Below, one piece after another: positions 47,060 to 58,443 of a stretch of 64,000 nt of DNA. The stretch is from the NCBI GenBank assembly GCA_021030915.1, contig JAGEMR010000116.1, forward strand, positions 1 to 64,000. The letters run 5' to 3'. This DNA comes from Astrothelium macrocarpum. Lineage: Eukaryota; Ascomycota; Dothideomycetes; Trypetheliales; Trypetheliaceae. The notes under the pieces were generated by a model that worked only from the letters and a program-made list of their open reading frames with translations, searched no databases and had not been told where the DNA came from. Position numbers and translations under genes: made by a program. The number at the start of each line of letters is the position of its first letter. Within the stretch, counting starts at the first letter, position 1.

Positions 47060-50000
47060 TCAACCCCTCGCACCATGCCTCCCCTTCCCCTGCGTCTTCA
47101 TAAACGGCAACGGCCGATTCGGATCCGCCGGATCCAGCAAGTCGACCATGATGCTCTTGAGCTGCTCGAACTCGACGGGCTTCGTGACGTACGCGTTGAA
47201 GCCGACGTCGGCGCACTTGGCGTAGACGTCGCCGAGCACGTTGGCGGAGAGGGCGATGATGGGGATGGGCCGGTGCGCGGCGCTGCGCTCCCAGCTGCGG
47301 ATTTCGCGGCACGTTTGGTAGCCGTCTTTGTTGGGCATGTGGAGATCGCACTGTTAGGAAAGAAGGGTAGAGGTTAGTGGAGGCCGAGATGTGTGTATGC
47401 GACTGGGGAAAGTGTAGGGTAATGAGGCTTACGAGGATGATGGTGTAGTAGTTGTGGGGGTTTGCAAAGACTTTTTCGGTGCATTGGACGCCGTCGGACA
47501 CGGTCTCGCAAGGGATTTTGCAGCGTTTAAAGAGCTTAATGAGAACCTTGTTTTTTTCGTTAGTTATGACGGCTTTCAGTTTGAGAAGGTGGTAGTGTCC
47601 ACTGACCATCTGATTGACACGATTGTCCTCCACAAGCAAGACCCGATGCCCCTTATTTCCTAGACGGTTCATCATCTCGGCATTGACGATAGCAAGTTTA
47701 TCGGCGACCTGCTGTGCAGAATCCTGGTTACGATCTGTGCTGACTTCCCGCTCTTTTTGCGGATCAAAAATAACGGCAAACTTTGAGGGTTTGAGTGGCT
47801 TGAAGATGAAACGCAAGCGGCGGTCTTTGGTTAGTTGCTCGAAATCATAATGCTGATCATGTCGCATAATCTCCCTTTTCTGGGCCAAATCACAGATTAT
47901 GACAAGTAAAGTCGTTGAGCTACTACCACTGCGAAATATGGTATCGACAAAAGACATTACTTCACTAGCTTCTTTGAGAACAAGGACGATATGTGAGAAT
48001 GTGGGCGGCATTGGACCATCGCCCATTTCTCTATACTCTAAGAATGAATTCCGCACGGCGATGGCATGCGGGATGTTCTTTGGTAACGTCATTTGAATAT
48101 GGCGAACTGTAGCCGTCTGACTGTGAGTAAGTGGACAAACGACAAGAATTGAATACACGGGAGGTGAAGGTGAAAGGACTTTAGGCGAGGGCGATTGTGT
48201 AGGCCGTGCGGTAGCTAAAGAATCACTAGACTCAGTGGATTTGGAACTCGATAGATTCGGCCGACGAGTGTCCGAAGGAAGCTCCAACCTGATTGGGGAT
48301 GGTGCACGCTTGCCTTGCTCTGAAAGAGCAATCGATGAGACTGAAGATCGTTCGGACCGGAAACTGGATGTTTGCGTGCGTACAGAGGGATCTGAACTAC
48401 CAGAAGAACGGGCAGGTGATTCACGTCCATCGTTGGGAGACAGAGGTCCTGGTGACTCGGTCTTGACTCTGGTGACGGCAGCAACTTCTGAAACACCTTT
48501 GGGACTCTGAGGTGGGGGTGACATCTTGGCCCCTCTGAGTGGAAGTGATGACATAGGCGTTCTCAAAGGCGTTGATGACGAACTCGGTGGAAAAGACTTG
48601 ATGTCTTCGGTAGGTGTTGTGAATTTAATATAAAAGGTAAAGGTAGAGCCTTTCCCGGGCTCTCCTTTTGCTGTCATTTCTCCGCCATGCAAATTCACCA
48701 ATTGCTTGGAAATTACCAGTCCTAATCCTGTGCCACCGTGCTGTCGAGTGCTGCTGCCATCGATTTGACTGAATCGCTTGAAAAGGGCCTCGGCCTCTTT
48801 CGGAGTGAAGCCGCTGCCAGTGTCGATGACCTCAAAAAGAAGGAGAATCTCATCAGATTGCAATAGAACCGAATCGTCTTTGTAAACCTGGCAACGGACA
48901 AACACCTCGCCTTTCTCCGTAAATTTTATTGCATTTCCGACAACGTTAAGCAAGACCTGCCTCAAACGGAATCTGTCTCCCTTGACCATTGATGGAACGT
49001 CTTCTTCGACAAGATAGTTGAGTTCCAACCCCTTGTCGATTGCAAGAGCAGAGGTCAAGTCGTTGACCTCCTCAATCAGTGATCGAGTATGTATCCAATC
49101 CATGACTAGCTTGATGGCACCCGCTTCTGCTTTGGAAAGATCCAGAATATCATTGATCAAATCCCGGAGGCCTTCAGTACTGGATTTGATGATGCTCACA
49201 TGCTCCATCTGTTCCGAGGTCAAGTGGCTGTCGATCAAGAAGTTGACCATACCAGTGATGCCATTGAGAGGTGTTCGAATTTCATGAGACATGTTGCTAA
49301 GAAAACGGGTTTTCGCGTCCATTGATTCTTTCATATCGCGTTCGAGGGTCTTGTGTGCATTGATATCCGTGCAAGTTCCATACCAGGTTTCTTCGCTCGC
49401 CTCTGTCTGCGCAATTGGTTCTGCCTGAATGATGCGTACAAGATGCCAGCGATAATCGCCATCTCTAGAGCGTAAGCGTACTTCTGTGGAATATGACGGC
49501 CTACCGTCGGCATCTTTCGAAGCATGTAGAAAACCAGTGCTTGCCAAATGGGAGAGTTTGGTTTGCGGTGGCGGGAAATTTACCAGTGGTGATATCGCTG
49601 GTGGACTGGAGAGCTGGTTTTCAGGTTCGGGAGAGTCGTCTGAAGACGACAAGGATGATCTTGTACGTTTCGGGCCCGGCATAGATGTAGGAACATTGGT
49701 TGCATTTTGACCACTTTCGTCGAAAGTTGGCAATTTGCACTTGACAATGTCATCAGGATGAACCATTTCCATGAAACCTAGCCCTAATGCATTTGCCTCT
49801 GATTGGCCAGAGTAGTTAACCCATTGGGTATTGCAAAAGATGACGCCCTTGGAACGCGTCACAGCAAAAACAATCTGAGGGCTAGAGTTTGCAAGGGCGC
49901 GATACTTTGCCTCTGACGCTGCAATTTCTTGTTGCCGTGCCGAGTTCATTTCAGCAATGTGCTGTTCATGAAAATCCATGTTCGTTCCAATCCAATGCAC

Positions 50001-53000
50001 GATATTCTGGCGTTTGTCTTTTAATGGTGCGGCTCGTGCATAGAACCATCGATAACTTCCGTCAAATCTTTGGAGGCGCACCTTGTGTTGGAGCTGTTGC
50101 CCAGTGCTCAAAGATCGCTGCCACATTTCCATATAACCGTCCTTGTCATCCGGATGAATAGCATCCCAAGGTTGCTCCAGGACCTGCCTCGGGTCTTGTC
50201 CCCTGTAGACTAGGAATTTGGTGTTGACCCAAGTCAGTGCACCTGTACCTGGGGCAGCCGTAAAGATCTGGACGGGAAGGGCATCGATGATGGTACGTAA
50301 CAAACGTTCGGATGGCGGGGGCATATCAGGATCGTCAGTGATTGATCCTGTCCTGCTGTGAGGCATGCTTGGGGTACGTGGGGTTGTTGTAGCAGCAGGT
50401 AGAGTCTGGAAGGATGAGGTGAAGTCAGCACCATAGGAATGGAGCAATGAGTGTGGACGGCGAGCCGCATTTTTGGCTGGCGATTGAGTTGTGCCTTGGT
50501 CCTGCAGCTTGCGAGGAGAGATAACTTCAGAATCCCCCTCTCGAGATGGATGAGATCCAGACATCGATTTTTCATGTGGCATGCGGCGGAACTTGTGCTT
50601 GTCCTCGCTTTTGGGTGTTGGCGTATCATCATCAGGATGAGAAGGTGGGCTATGCTTATGCGTTGGGGCTTGATCAAGTCTCGGAGAAGAGACGTTGGCT
50701 CGGGCAGAAGAGCGTAGGGGTAGCTGATTGGTGGCAGTTGAACTTTCAGAACGGCCATGATGAGGCCTTTTTTTAGCATCAAAGTAGCCTTCAATATGTT
50801 CGGCACTACTAAAATGGGGTGTTGTTGGGCGTGAGCGATTGCTGGCAAACCCCAAGCTATCCCAAACCGGAGTTCCCGTCAGTGAACCACCCGGACTATG
50901 CCTTGACCTCCCAGAATAGTCTGATGGACTGGTCAGACTTTCAGAAACAGATTCGGGGATATCCTCAACATCCAACTGATATTTGAGATTCTCCAAAGCT
51001 GCTGCATCGGTCGAAATGGGAGCAAATCCAACATAATGGCCGGAATTCCGTTGTCGATGTCTTCGTTCAGTAGCCAGACTATGAACGTTTGAGTACTGGC
51101 TCGCATTTGCGTATGAAGTCGCGAGATGCGGCGCAAGCAATCTCAAGCTCTGGGTCAGGTTTTGAGGATACGGGACAGTTGGAGAAAGAATTGACAATAT
51201 CGCGATTGGTGCTTTGCTTTCTGTATATGGTTGCGCAGATGCATCTGGGTGGTTGACTTCCTTGAATTGTCGGGTCTGTCGTTGCTTGGATTGACCCTGA
51301 TTTGCCTGAGTGTTCCGAATCGGAAAGTTTTGGGACAAGATCGGATGGATTAAGGGCAGATGCGTCACCGTGCTGGCTCTGTCAATCCCAATAGCTTCAA
51401 CTGTACCATATTTAGAGTAATCCTGTCCCGAATTGTCAGGGTTGAACGATTCTTCATCTACATTGCCAGAAGTGAAAAAAGGATTTTCCTCTGGATCTGC
51501 TTGGACAGCAGGCGATGGCGCTGGTGACTGAGCCCAAGGAGAAGCTGGATATTGCTCGTATTCTTCGTATATTGACGGTCGTCTGGGTCCTAGTGCATCC
51601 ATATCTGAGGGACGATGGCTAGGGATTCCTTTAGAAGGTACATATTTACCAACTTGTGAAGACCTAGAAATACTAGACTCGTGATCACCGGTTTTGCTTG
51701 CGAGGGGGGTCAAGTGTGGGGCTTCTTCTACTGAAGCACCTGCACCATCCCCAGCATATTGATGCATACGGTTCGCATAATCACGAGTGAGTGTAACCAG
51801 TCTCCCTCGTTCTAGGATCCGATTGACACCCGAACTATCAATCAAGGCGTCTTGTTCATTATCCAGAGCACGTAGCATTGAGAACACCTCAAGAGTAGGG
51901 CCTGTTGGAAAGTCGCCCTCAATATTACTGGAATCAGAGTCAGTGACAGACTCTGAATTTGGAACTCCTTGAGTAGCCGACCTCGAATGCTCGTCCGTTG
52001 ATATAGTGCGTGATCTTGATAGAGGCGCATGGCTCGTAGTTCTCTGTGGGGCCCCCGGTCTTGTCTTACTAGCAGACTTAGAAAGTGGGGGAGAATTCTT
52101 CTTTGATTTTTCATGGCCGGCATAAGAGTGCCTCGAACTAAGGCCGGGTCGATCACTCCTGGATGAGGCCTTTTGAGGCTGTCCGGATGCGTCATGCAAA
52201 GGCTTTCCATGTCCACCAGAGAGTTTGTCACGCTTCCTTAATTGCGGGACTTCTTCAGAAGCTGCGTTTTGATAATTCTGAGTTGCTGAGCGCGATATGT
52301 TGAAGCTAGCTTTCTGGCCCCAAGGTACATTTTCAAGATCGCTCGGATCAGCCGGTACAGAGAGCGTGACTCTCTCAGCCATAAAGTGTTGATGCATGTT
52401 TGATGCAACATTGTTCCACCATGCATCAAGTCCTGGCTCTGCGTTGAATGTTAACGTAAGGTCGTAAAGGCTTGGGGATGGATATTGGTTGTTTTCATAT
52501 TCCATCTGTTGTACTTGCTGCTGCCAGAAGGTGGAAACGGGAGCCGGACTTCCTGGACCATGCATTGGATCCTCCCGAGGTGTGGAGCTACTTTCAGTAT
52601 GATCGGCTGAGGCTGTTGGTGAGAGAGCAGTAAACGGTTGATGGAAAGATGGTGCCCATGACATTGGAGTACCAGGGACGTATGGAAAGGGATATGAAGG
52701 CGTACGTAAAGGCGGTTGCCCTGGAGTTGCCGGCACACTTCCTCGAACAGTGCGAGCGGATTCTGTAGACTCGGTGGAACTGGTAGTCGCCGTTCCCAGG
52801 GGACTTTGAAAAGCGGCATCCAACGATGGAGAAATGAGACTTGACGACTCTTCCTTGATTGGGGAGAACCTCTTGGAGCCTTGAATTGGAGGACTAGTCC
52901 GGCTTGCGGGCTCTCTCCTCTTTACATTTTGTTGGCCTTGCAGCATTTTGACTCGCACTGCTTCCCTCAACCGCTCGACTTCAGGATTGTCCAGCGGCGA

Positions 53001-53306
53001 TTGTTGAGCACTAGGTGCCTCGTTAACTGTCCCACTGCCTCCACTCAGTGTTGCCCTTGGCAGAGGCGAGTCTTCACCATCCTCGCCGTGGCCTTCGGTC
53101 AACGAAGGACGCCTCGTGGGGTCATGACCAGACTGTGCGGGTGGGCTGTCGTCTATTTGAGGCTCGCTACGACTTTGCCGCTTCAGTTTTGGGCGTAGCG
53201 ACGGAGAAGCATCGGTTGAGGCTAGGTTGGTTTCAGTTGCAGCGTCGCGTGGTGGTAGGGTCTGGGTGTTTTTAGGAGTCGGTGAGGGTAACGACGTTTT
53301 CCTCAT
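47060..53306 (-). CDS. PAS-domain hybrid histidine kinase
   Basis: Three exons (47607-53306, 47433-47546, 47060-47350) give 2034 aa. The first 970 residues are disordered and rich in Ser, Pro and Gln. Two PAS/PAC domains follow: LLRTIIDALPVQIFTAAPGT (about 995) and YRALANSSPQIVFAVTRSKG. Next are the phospho-acceptor H-box FLSNMSHEIRTPLNGI (about 1340), the N-box NVVGNAIKF (about 1460) and the G-boxes DTGSGF and HGGTGLGLVISKQL (about 1528). A long Ser-rich linker and a receiver-like but degenerate segment (SILVVCPLTHSQ, FIFKPLKPSKFAVI) come before the true receiver. There LLVEDNRVNQM, CDLHMPNKDG with the phospho-Asp, and YVTKPVE are complete only after removing two introns. The first intron (60 nt) is stop-free, so an unspliced reading gives a misleading 2097-residue ORF. 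It feeds the fungal phosphorelay; the signal is unknown. The start was set at the first ATG (53306). Confidence 0.9.
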
Positions 53307-54240
53307 AGCGCGCGGGCGTCTTGCCTGGCGCGGACACACAAGGTGGAGAGTAAGGAAGCAGCAAGGGCAATGCCCGCATGAGAGCGAACGGCCAGCGGTC
53401 GCGGCACCCTACAATCCAGCCTTCCAGCAATATCTTAGTGCACGTATGTGTGCTTGTGTTGGAGGTGTGGACCCAGTACTCAGGCGGCTCTGCTGCTGAT
53501 ACGACGTCATGCCTCGCCTGAGCAATGACGTGCCGTGGTCCCTGGACTTTGCTTGCAGTGTCCCTGAGTGACCCGATCCACTTCCCCTCGCCGCGAGCCC
53601 TTTCATCCAATGCCGCCGTGCAGAAGACCCGATGGACGAGACTCCTTCTCTTGCCTCTTCCCCACCAAGAGATCACCTTATCTTGTATTTACCTATCGAT
53701 CGCGCAGGCATAACCCAGAGCAAGGGAACAACCCCTGACCGGGCTGACCACTCTAGCATCTTAGCACCCTAGCTTACCGTTGTGCTCAGGGTCTAAGCCG
53801 GGTGCCTCCGAATCTTTAGAGAAGGTGAAAAGGTACTGTGGGCACCTTTAAACGAACGTCTGTAGGATCCATCCGATCGATGTCTCCTTGCACGCTATTG
53901 CAGCCCAGTCCGTCCTCAAACTTGCCCAGGTTCTCTTTGAACCCTTAATGTTCCAGGGTTCCTGGCGACTGAAACGGATTTTCGTTAAATTGCCCTCCAC
54001 ATTCGTGAGCTCTCTACCGACTGATTTCTCTACACTTTAACTGAGGGGTATATCATTTCAATGGGCATCCGAAGCCATGTACATATACAATAATCTCTCC
54101 TCATTGTTTACAAGCTCATGGCACAAACGCCATGTGCTGTTGAACAATCTCCCGAATTCACAATTCCCATTTGACACCATGCAAACGCTGCCACATGCGA
54201 TAAGCTAGTCGATGGTCTGTTCTTCATAACGCGCTAAGTG
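53307..54240. other. promoter/intergenic region of the histidine kinase
   Basis: This 934-bp stretch lies between the kinase start (-) and the 3' end of hymA (-). It presumably includes a long 5' leader, which is usual for large fungal kinases. No defined site was identified. Confidence 0.45.
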
Positions 54241-55619
54241 CTAAGACGGAGCATTTCTATTAGAAGCTGGAACATCCGATGGGGGCCCCAGCTGATCTAT
54301 ACTCTTGATCAGATACGTCTTTTCATCATTAAACTGGTCATCCTCCTTTCGATCGTGAAGAAAATTCGGTAGGAATCGTAGGATACGATCTTTGTTGTTG
54401 TACAGAATCCTATGTACAGCTGGCGATTTATTCGGATTTGCAACAAAAACCTGTAATTCAGTAAGCATCGCGAGACAGTAGGTGTTGAGAGACAGGCTGC
54501 CTACTTTGAAAATGTGGAAGCCTTCGTAACTGACCATCTTCCGGTCATCTCGTAATAAGTTCATACAAAGCTTGAGATTGTCTCCAGAATCGACGTACGC
54601 ACACATGATGGTGTAATTAGCCCGGTCGAGGAGAAGCTCGCCAAGGAGTTTGATCGACTGGCGTTTGGTTACGTAGCTATCGGATTGTACCAGTATGGCG
54701 TTGTATTTCTGGAAAAACAATTCAAAATTCGTCTGAATAAACATGGCAATGATTTCCTTGTTTCTTGTAAGAATTTCCTGCCGATTTGTCAGCTTGGCTG
54801 GTGTCAAAGCATCCACCTGTTTGGCCGACAGACTCGAAATGTATTGAATGCATCAGCACTGAGCTCAAAGGCGCCCTTGTCTATCCAGTCAAAGAACTTC
54901 CAGAAAACACCCTCTCCAGATGCCGGCGTAGAAGGATCAATGTTTGATAGGTCCAGCGTTTGACTAGGCTCATGATATAGTATGATCGCCGCGACAGCGT
55001 CCCGCTTGAGGGCTTCTCGCAGCACACCACCACATGCCATGAAACTCTCCCGCCGGTCATAGCCGTGACAAAGTGCCAATATGATTTCCGGCTTTCGGTA
55101 GCATATATGCGAGAGCGCGACAGGTTCGGTAGAATTAGAACCGGGCTGCTGATACCGGAAGATATTCGATATTATGACCTGAGTATCTTTCCGCGATTCA
55201 AACGGCAATTTGTGTAGGTTCGTGACAAGGAGGTGTAAAAGGTCGTCTTGGATCAGGAAAGTAACAAGCTGCTGGACTTGATCTGGATTGATTTCTGCCT
55301 CTGGAAAGAATTAGTGCACATGCACTTGCAAACACTGTACGACTGCAAATCGGACTGGCACATCATCAATCTGTAGATTCATACCTGGAGTGCCTTGTAA
55401 GGTAATTTTCATCTGAGTAAGATTTCGAGCTATGTCTTCTTCTGCCTTTGCACCCAATCAATCATCGACACCGACCGCCTCCAGGCTTTCAAGAGGAAAT
55501 TGCCGTCCTACCTTTGGTGATGCCCTTTCTTCTGAATTCAATTTTTGCATCAGCTCGCTGGTAGTCCGAACAAGATCGACGCCACTCTTTTGTTTGTTAC
55601 GGGCGAATAAAAACGCCAT
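54241..55619 (-). CDS. hymA: HymA/Mo25-like scaffold protein
   Basis: Five exons (55512-55619, 55385-55445, 54834-55300, 54505-54777, 54241-54450) give 372 aa, the usual length. Mo25 proteins are helical-repeat scaffolds of the RAM/MOR network that activate Ste20-type kinases for polarity and conidiophore development (Aspergillus hymA, yeast Hym1). Conserved segments are MAFLFARNKQKSGVDLVRTT at the start, LVTNLHKLPFESRKDTQVI, YRKPEIILALCHGYDRRE, YVTKRQSIKLLGELLLDRAN, GFHIFKVFVANPNKSPAVHR and ILRFLPNFLHDRKEDDQF. Intron 4 (54451-54504) is 54 nt and stop-free, so an unspliced frame inserts 18 residues between HIFK and VFVANP. Splicing restores the family sequence. Confidence 0.94.
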
Positions 55620-56136
55620 GTTGACATTCGAATTACCCGAAATCGTGGGGGTACCGAGTCGAACAAGCGTCCATGTAGGCCAGGCTCTGCGTAGTCAGCT
55701 ACGAGAATCGCAGAAGAGATTGCTCATCAAAAAGTCTTGTTGGATTGTGGAATTTATATTACCTCAATAGGCTCAAACACCACATCGGTAGTTGCAATTA
55801 GAAATGTCTTTTCCAGGGTAATTTCGCACGGGCCAACACTCACCAATTCGGCCATTTTCACGCTTCTCACTGATTTTAATCCTATCGCTTTTAGTGGTAA
55901 ATGGATTGGGCAGATGGTGTGCTCGTACCAAATCCCGGAAAGAACTCATATTACAAATAAGTTTCTCGGAGTTGCGACGACAACAAAGCAGCACTAACTA
56001 CCTAAGATATCCATGGGATAGCGTTAGCGATGGGCAAGTTTTACATGTTTGCTTCATACATTATCTATGTCTACTTCAACGTGCCATCTTCTTCGAGTTA
56101 CTTATTATGACCAGACAACGAGTATTCTACAAACTA
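55620..56136. other. promoter region of hymA
   Basis: The gap is 517 bp between hymA (start) and the next minus-strand gene (stop). No coding signal is seen. Confidence 0.45.
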
Positions 56137-56986
56137 TCACGACCATACATATCCGTGTAAATCGGCTGTATCCAGACCATCCGGAAACTCTACAACTACT
56201 TCAAAATATGTTGTGTTCCTTGGCGTTGCCCTGAAAGAAAGAGAAGTACAGCCGAGACAAATGGTCGGCTGGGCTATTTCGTTTCTCTCTGCATCCAGTG
56301 GGGTAAACATTATTGTCAGGGCGAGGAAAAGTTCGTCACGTTGATTTCGTTGAGTTAAGACAAGGCGGCCTTTCTCTCCACCATGTGGATCTGCTCCCGC
56401 TACCAGGATCCGCGGGGAAAAATTCCAGTGCGAACCCTCGACAGTGCCCGAGAAACTGCTCTCAGGAGCACACCAGGCTGTGAGAATTCCTTCATGACGT
56501 TCCTCGATACACATTTCATTTTCTACACAGGCTCCAAAAACACTGTAGGAAGCGCTTTGTCCAGATTCATCCGCTTGTTTGTTACACATAAGATGATATC
56601 CTCTTGATTGTGAGCCGTAGCAATTCGATCCTTTGTAATTACGAAATTCGATGGGCATACCAGGCTGTGGGCACATGTCGATGGCTCTTGCATTTATAGG
56701 TGCTCTTGCTCTTCTCAAAAGTCCTTGACTAGATAGTGTGACGCTGTGGTTGGTAAAGCTAGAAGCATCTAAATAAGAGATGGTGAAGTTACTAATGATC
56801 CAGTTAGTGCAATTGACGTTATTGCTCATTGTAGAGTCTTTACTTGAGAAGATTGAGGGTGCTGTTGCCGAAAATAGGTGGAGCATTGCTGACAGAAGTG
56901 AAATTCATAACAGGATGAAAGTAACTTGAACAAAAAGTCAATGAAGAGTTGTTTATGAGAATTGTAAGAAGGATAAGTAAAATCAT
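56137..56986 (-). CDS. secreted hypothetical protein with conserved cysteines
   Basis: Exons 56844-56986 and 56137-56791 give 265 aa. The N-terminus MILLILLTILINNSSLTFCS is a typical signal peptide, so the product should be secreted. The intron is 52 nt with an ACTAAC branch motif. The mature part has several N-glycosylation sequons near the start (NFT, NST, NHS), then paired cysteines in DMCPQPGMPIEFRNYKGSNC, YHLMCNKQ, FGACVENEMCIEERHEG and AWCAPES, and later ICLGCTS. The family is not recognised. The C-terminus may hide a further intron, because a GTATGG donor-like site occurs just before the stop. It may act outside the cell (apoplast or wall). Confidence 0.65.
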
Positions 56987-58443
56987 CGTTTTTGGTGTTT
57001 CCCGAAACCCTTCAAATTCCAAACTTTAAAAAAGTGAGACTTCGGTTGATCATTATGTTCGAATAGTACAATATAATACACACGAAAATCTGTTTTGGAT
57101 TATGTGGCAAATTTGTATACACCAAAGGTATCAGTTCATTAATCAGTTCATTCTTGAATCGCCGTTTCCGGCGGGACGGAGTTGGCCTAAAATGACACGA
57201 AAGGGCGCTTACCACCGAGACATCCCCTTTTAAGGTCTTAACGCTTTATATTCTAAGGGGATGACCGGATTTCTGTTCGCCGCAAACTGCCTTGTTCAAT
57301 CTTCTTTCCATCATGCGTTGTAGTCTCTCAATGGATTCAGGTGAGCAAGAGGGGCGGTGGCACTGCTCGGCTATCTCCGATGGGATGGGGAGTCTACCTC
57401 TCGCGAATGTTACTGCAGCGTCACTATGTAAACTGAAGAGCACAATAGTTTCTTCAACCTTACTTTCTGTAAACTCAATACTGGACAACAATCGAAATAC
57501 AGATTTTCATGCAAGTAGCTGGTGTACCGATTGATGAAATCGGCCAGCTCGTCGGGTAGCAATTGTCGTTCAATTCCGGCAGTAGCGTGCTTTGCCCTTG
57601 CCAACACGTTCTCTCCGGCTCCATTGGAAAAGACTTTGGTGCACGGGTCCCTTGTATAAAGAAGCCTTCAGACCTAACCCAACGAATGACGATTTTCTGT
57701 TTTACACATTTAGCTCCTTAATGCCAGCTCCAGTACCGCTCGAGAGGCCCCCTCAAATCTGCACGCGTTGAGAAGTCTACAAGAAGCTTCAAACAGGTTT
57801 AATTGCCATGGGATCATAGTTGAGCAATATGCCAATCTTAGCATGATCCATTGTAGAAAGCGTCCGTGCTCCAATGAAAGAGACTGTGATAATGTGGGAA
57901 AGGACCTCGAAGTATCAGAATTCGCGTACGATGGTGGCTTGCTAAGAAAAATGCATGTCGGTAGTTAAGGTCGATCAAGGGTTTTGCACGTAGTAGGATA
58001 AGTGTGGCCAAAGAAAGCACTCGATTATATAGAGCCATTGAAAGAGTAGAAATAAGACATGTCTACTACTCATAGTCTTTTAACACATCCTGGTCAACAT
58101 GTGCTTGCGAAAAGCACCCTAAACATGATGAGTCTTTATTCGCAGTCTCTGAAGGGAGCATGAGTGCCCTTCCAAGTAGACGGCATAGATTGAATGGAAC
58201 CAGATACTTGGTGATGCTCGAGGTAACACGTTTTCGCGTTACCAAGTAGGTAAAGCCGAGTCGCCTGAGCTGTGGCTGGGCGGTGGCTGAGCAATAGTTA
58301 ATCCGGAGCCGCTTCTACGTTGGAGCCAACGCCGGTCACTTATGCCTCTTCGACGAGCATTCATCACATTTAGAACATCCGTTCTCTTGTGCAGAAGCTT
58401 TTCCATTTTGACGGGTTTCAAATGAACAAAAAAGAAGTGCAGA
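56987..58443. other. intergenic region, weak coding traces only
   Basis: This 1.46-kb stretch lies between the secreted-protein start (-) and the Sro7-like start (+). On the minus strand, ORFs at 57246-57491 and 57410-57607 look mildly protein-like but cannot be joined by an in-frame GT-AG intron. They may be a decayed gene. Nothing else is recognised. Confidence 0.4.

Noticed and set aside
47046..53339. Single 2097-codon ORF taken as the kinase protein
   Set aside because: It reads through two introns, loses the receiver phospho-Asp, and starts at GTG; the spliced model restores the complete receiver.
53272..53676. 134-codon minus-strand ORF before the histidine kinase
   Set aside because: It is out of frame with the kinase and has no domain. 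It lies in the expected 5' leader.
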